A stretch of DNA of 64,000 nt, taken from positions 34,658,580-34,722,579 of the forward strand of contig CM051510.1 of NCBI GenBank assembly GCA_028015205.1, written 5' to 3'. Of this stretch, positions 59,442 through 64,000 are shown in pieces. Within the stretch, counting starts at the first letter, position 1, and each line of letters starts with the position of its first letter. This stretch comes from Mytilisepta virgata (lineage: Eukaryota; Mollusca; Bivalvia; Mytilida; Mytilidae). The notes beneath the pieces are model-generated. The model had not been told where the DNA came from. It worked only from the letters and a program-made list of their open reading frames with translations, and made no database searches. The position numbers and the translations under genes were made by a program.

Positions 59442-59547
59442 ACACGTCATGCTTCTTAGAAAGGAAAGGGGGGGGGGAGCGAGTTCTGATCACGAAAAGT
59501 ATTTTTCATGATTCAGTTCACGAAAAATAAAATTATTTTTTTCACGG

Positions 59548-59800
59548 TTCTTAATTTTATTCCTATTTGAAGGTAATATTAATTCATTCATACGGTACCA
59601 TCTCCGATAGGAGTAAAAACACGTCAAAGATCTAGATCAGATCATAGAATGTTCTGAATATTCATTAATATGCGCACAAGCTATGCGTACAAATCTCGAT
59701 TGTGTGTGTGTAAATTCGAAGTTTCATTGTGAATTTTTGAAATCTCGGTGTGTATTTTTAAATTTCGATGTGTTTTTTTAAACTCTTGTGTAAATTCAAA
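59548..59800. other. Loop of palindrome 2
   Basis: Non-palindromic centre with no ORF of note. It contains several 'aaattcgaa/aaatttcg..tgtg' short motifs spaced about 25-30 bp apart. G-runs at 59468-59478 and C-runs at 59868-59880 mark the inner arms. Confidence 0.6.
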
Positions 59801-59907
59801 TTTCGTTGTGAAAAAAATAATTTTATTTTTCGTGAACTGAATCATGAAAAATACTTTTCGTGATCAGAACTCCCCCCCCCCTTTCCTTTCTAAGAAGCAT
59901 GACGTGT

Positions 59908-60387
59908 TTATACCTGTATATTTCTTTGTCGCAGTAAATGCTTAATCATTCCTTCCCCACAACGTGGGAATTCTTCAACGAGTTCTTGCAGTATAGCGTC
60001 CAAATCCTCATCACAAATATCAGAAAAAAACATTTTTGTAAGGTTGCATTGTCTCATTCTTCTGTATATTGTGCTGTCAGATACTGATAGAATTTTGGCT
60101 ATTTCCGAAATTGAAAATTCAGACTCTATAAGAAATTGCAATATTTCCTCTGGTATGGTAAATGTTAGGCGAGCTGGCTGTTGGTAAAGACGAGTTCTCC
60201 CATAATTCAAACATTCTATACGTAGTTTCATGATAGAAGACCTATCTACTAAGCCTAAACTGCGCAACTCATATACGGATAGTTTTGAAATTATATCGGG
60301 CGTTATTTTTTCTTCCAAGAATTTCCCTACGAACATTTCCAAGTTCAGTTTTTTTAATATGGACTCCATTTCTACAGAAGTCGTCAT
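59908..60387 (-). CDS. N-terminal exon of a DDE transposase: SAM-like + HTH (right arm, inverted twin)
   Basis: Its 159-aa translation is identical to that of 58962-59441, in opposite orientation, so both frames run towards the loop. Identical sequence over at least 480 bp implies recent formation or gene conversion between the arms. It also ends at a CAG|GTATAA splice-like site. Convergent transcripts of the two arms would be fully complementary. Confidence 0.75.
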   Translation of the reverse strand: MTTSVEMESILKKLNLEMFVGKFLEEKITPDIISKLSVYELRSLGLVDRSSIMKLRIECLNYGRTRLYQQPARLTFTIPEEILQFLIESEFSISEIAKILSVSDSTIYRRMRQCNLTKMFFSDICDEDLDAILQELVEEFPRCGEGMIKHLLRQRNIQV

Positions 60388-60593
60388 CTTTCTGTAAAAC
60401 TAATTGTTTATACCGCCAAATTTGTTTCAGCAACGGAAGTGATAGTATGATTTTTCGGAACCGGATTGGAATCACCTTTTCGATTTCGAACGTCATCATA
60501 ACGTTGTTTGGACATAATAATGATGTTTGCACATCATATAAAGACGAACTGACCGCATATAATGAAATGAAATTCAGCACAAAACAAAATTGT

Positions 60594-60876
60594 TAAAGTA
60601 CATAATATAATGGTGTTTGGACATAATATAAAGATGTTTGCACATAACATAAAGGTAGTTGCACATAATATAATGATGTTTGGACATAATATAAATATGT
60701 TTGCACATCACATAAAGGTAGCTGCACATAATATAAAGACATGTGCACATAATATGAAGTTATTTGCACATCATATAATGTTATTTGCACATCATATAAA
60801 GAAGTTTGCACATCATATAATGACGATCGCACATCATATAATGGCATGTGCACATCATATAATGATAAATGCACAT
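60594..60876. repeat. 21-bp subterminal array, right arm
   Basis: Mirror of 58473-58755 with two visible substitutions (one in a spacer, one in a core). Confidence 0.85.
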
Positions 60877-60922
60877 CATATAATGAATAGTAGTCATAAC
60901 AAGACAGTTACGGCATTCCATA

Positions 60923-60928
60923 AATTTC
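60923..60928. repeat. Right TSD of palindrome 2
   Basis: AATTTC, identical to 58421-58426. Confidence 0.85.
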
Positions 60929-61421
60929 ACCTGTGGCGGGGTGTGTTCGAGTCCGATCTAAATTGACAAGGATTCCCAATTTTCCTACCGAAGGTCGGTG
61001 GTTTTCTCCGGATACTCCGGCTTCCCCACCAATAAAAACTGGCCACCGCTATATAGCCAAATGTGCTGAAAACGGCGTAAAACCCCAACTAAACTAAAAA
61101 GTCATATTTAGACTAGATATAAAATTTGGAATACATACCAAGAAGGTCGACTTTTCGTGTAACTATGACATTAACACACAACAAAAATATTACACAACAA
61201 TTCAATTTCTTCATGTTTCTTCATATATTGAGTGTAGATTATAGATATCTATATTTCATTATCAGCAAGTAGATAACTCTAATGACAAGCCAGGAAACAT
61301 GGTACTAGTGTACTAGAATAAATAAATTATTGTTTGTGTTGTAATTAATAGGAAAACAGCCATAATTAATACACGCCTCTTAAACAGTATCGTTCCACTT
61401 TAGTTCGTGTTTTTTTTAATA

Positions 61422-61566
61422 TACTGTAAATTCGGAAATTATTGCGAAAAAGGCGAAAGGGTTAATTTAAACTTGCATTGTGGAATTTTTTATATGAATT
61501 AAGCGGGAGTTTTCTCAATGCCGCAAAAATTAAAATTGCATTTTGGTCTAAAATGACCAAATCGCA

Positions 61567-61597
<31 letters not shown>

Positions 61598-61621
61598 GCA
61601 ATAATTTCTGAATTGACAGTA
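61422..61621. mobile_element. MITE with TACTGTAAATTC-type ends
   Basis: The ends TACTGTAAATTCGGAAATT and CTGAATTGACAGTA are inverted, and ATTATTGCG/CGCAATAAT extends the arms. The interior has a poly-A run (61565-61592). Confidence 0.65.
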
Positions 61622-63480
61622 ACAGTCATTGATGTGATGGGAAATAGATATGTTTGTATGTGTACGTTTTATCGTTTTAAGAAAAATGAGCGCATCTGTT
61701 ACAGAAAACGAATTGCTAAAATTAAATTAGAAATGTCTAGCGAGGTTATATGTTTCTTCACAAATAAATTCTAGGGTTTACGAAAAAAATTAATATGATG
61801 TACATCTTGAAAAATATGAGAATATAAAACAATGTTTTGAATCCATCGAAACAAACGAGCAAAAATGTAAAGTAAATTGTTATTCCTTCATTCCATTGCC
61901 ATGACATAGAAAGTGAGGAAAACCATGTTTACAGACAATCATTTTAGCCAAGCAATATCCTCCGTATACCTTCTTTCCTTTCAAAGGAAACACCAGAATT
62001 TAAAAAAGGGGCATGCATAACATTTAAATATCTTACAACTCGTCCGTTACCTCTTTCTTATAATAAATAAATATATAAGAAAAAAAATTAACTAAATGCA
62101 TACAAAATCTCTCTTCGTAAGGTACATTAAGTTGTTCCGAAAATTAAAGAAAACAAAATATCGGATATTTCAAATGCAGACAGCGTCCTGCAAAGATTTG
62201 GTACATCAGTACTTTTCTTGTTTCATTAAAGCTGTACACTTGCTGCTGATCTCTGAAAAACCAAGATCGTTGGGTTTTATTGGGAATTTTTTTTTTTATC
62301 ATAAACTGTTTTAAAGTTAAATGATTCAAATAAATTTTATTCCGGATATTCAAATTTGTGCCATTTATTGATTACATTTAGGTTTTCTAGATATTATACC
62401 GAAAGTGCTCGCGGTAGCGCCAGAAAAACGGCACAATAGTGTTTATACTTTTGTTTAGTGTTTTATGCTGTTTTATCGCAAACTCGGTTTTGTCTTCGTC
62501 TCTGTATCTATAATAATTGGATAAACCTTCGGATTTTCTTCACCTTATATTTATTACAGTAAAGGAGATGGTGTGATTTCAGCCATTTTTTGGCCCCATC
62601 TGACATTGAAAAACTAAAATTAAGATTTCATATTCGAATTTGCATTATTTTTATCGTATAATGATCAAACTTTCAAAATCTATAAAAGATTGAAAAAAAT
62701 TTCCTTCCCGTGATGCAAGAGCGACGTCATGAACGATGATAGATGAGAGAAAATTTTTCATTACTATTTGTTTTTGGAATTCAAGGGGCTAAATATCGGG
62801 TCTAATCATAACATATCATTTAAAGTATTAATTTCACTCTCGTATCAAAACTCTAGCTGCTGAACTGGTGGTACGATATAGGCAAATGATGGAGGAAGAC
62901 ATTCCGAATGATCATATTTGTTTTATCTTCATTTCGTATTGCTGTAAGTGCAGTGTCATCCTTACCATTTACCGGATACCCAAACCTCATAAATAGAGGT
63001 ATATAGCTCGATGGGAAATCACTAATCCCCTGTCAAAAATACTTTATAGGGTCTCTATAATAGCTAATGTGAGTTTCTCAGTCATTGACCATTTATTTGT
63101 AAAATGTGGTTATATTGGTGAAAATCGATATATGTTCCCGCTATGCTCTTTAGAAATAAAGAAATTCCATTTTGGACCATTGCCTGGGGGTGACTCAAAG
63201 ATATTTTGTCCTTCAAAATTTAAATCCGTATCTGGGGACCTATAACAAAAATGTAATATAGAGTGTCAAAGTCTTCATGTTGGTTCTACATATCCATGTT
63301 CTATTTATCAGGCAGGGTTTATAATTATTAAGATAAGTCATGAAACCTTCGTACAAGTGTACAATGTACGTACCGTGTACTTAACTTGGCATATAAACAA
63401 TCCAATCCAAGCACGTTCAACAAGACGTTTAGATGTATAATTTTCAGTTATGTAATGGAAAAAATGTCTTTTATAGTAGG
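61622..63480. other. Intergenic or 5' intronic DNA, nothing recognised
   Basis: AT-rich. I looked for a signal-peptide exon for esterase copy C on the minus strand and found none with a convincing donor and hydrophobic stretch. Confidence 0.35.
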
Positions 63481-63484
63481 ACAG

Positions 63485-63545
63485 TTTTTGTTTGTTAAGT
63501 TTGTTTAGTTGGGGTTTTATGCCGTTTTCAGCACATTGGTCCATT
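63485..63545 (-). mobile_element. SINE tail fragment
   Basis: 'gtttagttggggttttatgc' followed by 'cgttttcagcacattgg' matches the tail of the tRNA-Ser-derived SINE. Confidence 0.6.
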
Positions 63546-63794
63546 TAATTATGTTAATTATTTCCATAAAATCACAAACTGAAAAGGAAACCTGCTCCCC
63601 CTAATATCCGAAATACGTGAATTTATATGGTTCAAACTGCCTTTAAGTATGACGTTCTCCCTAAGTCGAAATGCGTGTGGATCCTGCATAATTTAAGAAA
63701 AAGTTTTTTCAAACCTTCCTTAAAATTATCCGTACACTGAATTGTGAGATTTACACTTTGTTGTGATACAAAACTATATCCTTGAAAATAATAT

Positions 63795-64000
63795 ACGTTA
63801 TTGGGTGGGTCCCCTTAAAATGTTTATCTGGCGTGTTCGTCCGTCATCCAAGATTGCCGTCACGGCCCGACATAATTAAATCTCCTCTGAAACTGCTGGA
63901 CTAATTGGAATCAATCGTTGATGGAATAGTCCTTGGGTGGTCCCCTTCTAAAATTGTGTCTGTTGTCCCCAACATTCAACCAAGATAGTTGCCGGAGGTA
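63795..64000 (+). mobile_element. Tandem-unit (Helentron-like) element, cut by the window edge
   Basis: 'gtgttcgtccgtcatccaag' followed by 'aatctcctctgaaactgctg' and 'gatggaatagtccttgggtg' has the same character as the type I units. It is incomplete. Confidence 0.5.

Larger units (their letters stand above)
58427..60922. mobile_element. Giant palindromic transposon 2 with inverted transposase N-terminal exons
   Basis: 2496 bp. Arms of about 1.1 kb are mirror images around 59674.5: positions sum to 119349 at the ends, in the repeat arrays and in the ORFs, so there is no net indel over 1 kb. I see two substitutions in the arrays. The ends are TATGGAATGCCGTAACTG and its complement, with a perfect 6-bp TSD. 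Each arm holds a 21-bp subterminal array and one copy of a 159-aa SAM+HTH ORF pointing inwards. The loop (about 59548-59800) has no catalytic domain. Termini, TSD length and the HTH type suggest IS3EU, from memory of that superfamily. Confidence 0.9.
58338..61105 (+). mobile_element. tRNA-Ser-derived SINE split by palindrome 2
   Basis: The head at 58338-58426 ('tggcggagtggtctagg', box B 'gagttcgaattt') and the body/tail from 60923 ('acctgtggcggggtg', 'gctgaaaacggcgtaaaac') join at the 6-bp duplication AATTTC into a sequence matching the SINE copies at 25041-25312 and 48317-48513. The insertion lies just after the box B-like promoter motif. Confidence 0.85.

Overview
The window is AT-rich, intron-containing eukaryotic DNA packed with mobile elements. 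The repeat types (tRNA-derived SINEs with a conserved tail, Helentron-like elements built from 160-180 bp tandem units, TTAA MITEs) and the gene content point to a bivalve mollusc, most likely a mussel of the Mytilus kind. That assignment is inference from sequence style; no search was run.

Host genes. Bases 3-170 (+) are the last codons of a protein whose start lies outside the window, possibly a TRIM/NHL-like beta-propeller. An EF-hand gene lies on the minus strand in three exons (17484-17503, 8272-8475, 3374-3602). From 19161 to 57215 (-) there is a tandem family of secreted esterases resembling fungal-type poly(3-hydroxybutyrate) (PHB) depolymerase. Copy A (19161-29898) is complete: 10 exons, 334 aa, signal peptide and Ser/Asp/His triad. 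Copy C (45197-57215) has nine in-frame exons, but its signal-peptide exon was not found. Between them lie broken copies: exon 7-10 pieces at 40442-42525 with a premature stop, and exon 10 pieces at 33784-33816 and 32527-32591.

Mobile elements. A tyrosine-recombinase (DIRS/Ngaro-like) retrotransposon occupies about 34.4-40.1 kb (-). It carries an SGNH-hydrolase ORF, a Gag-like ORF, RT, RNase H and a recombinase with all catalytic residues. Four small hairpins with compensatory stem changes follow its last ORF. Two giant palindromic DNA transposons occur at 4793-7898 and 58427-60922. Both have TATGGAA termini and perfect 6-bp target duplications. The second carries two inverted copies, with identical translations, of a SAM+HTH transposase N-terminal exon but no catalytic exon, and it sits inside a SINE. 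Helentron-like elements at 42.7-44.9, 46.64-48.3 and 48.8-50.0 kb are nested in one another or in SINEs. The rest is introns and intergenic DNA with MITEs, hairpins, satellites and short dispersed repeats.

How it fits together. The esterase array has grown by tandem duplication, and its introns and dead copies have collected insertions. Nested insertions with readable target duplications give a relative order of events: the SINE came before the Helentron at 46.6 kb, and the SINE came before the palindrome at 58.4 kb.
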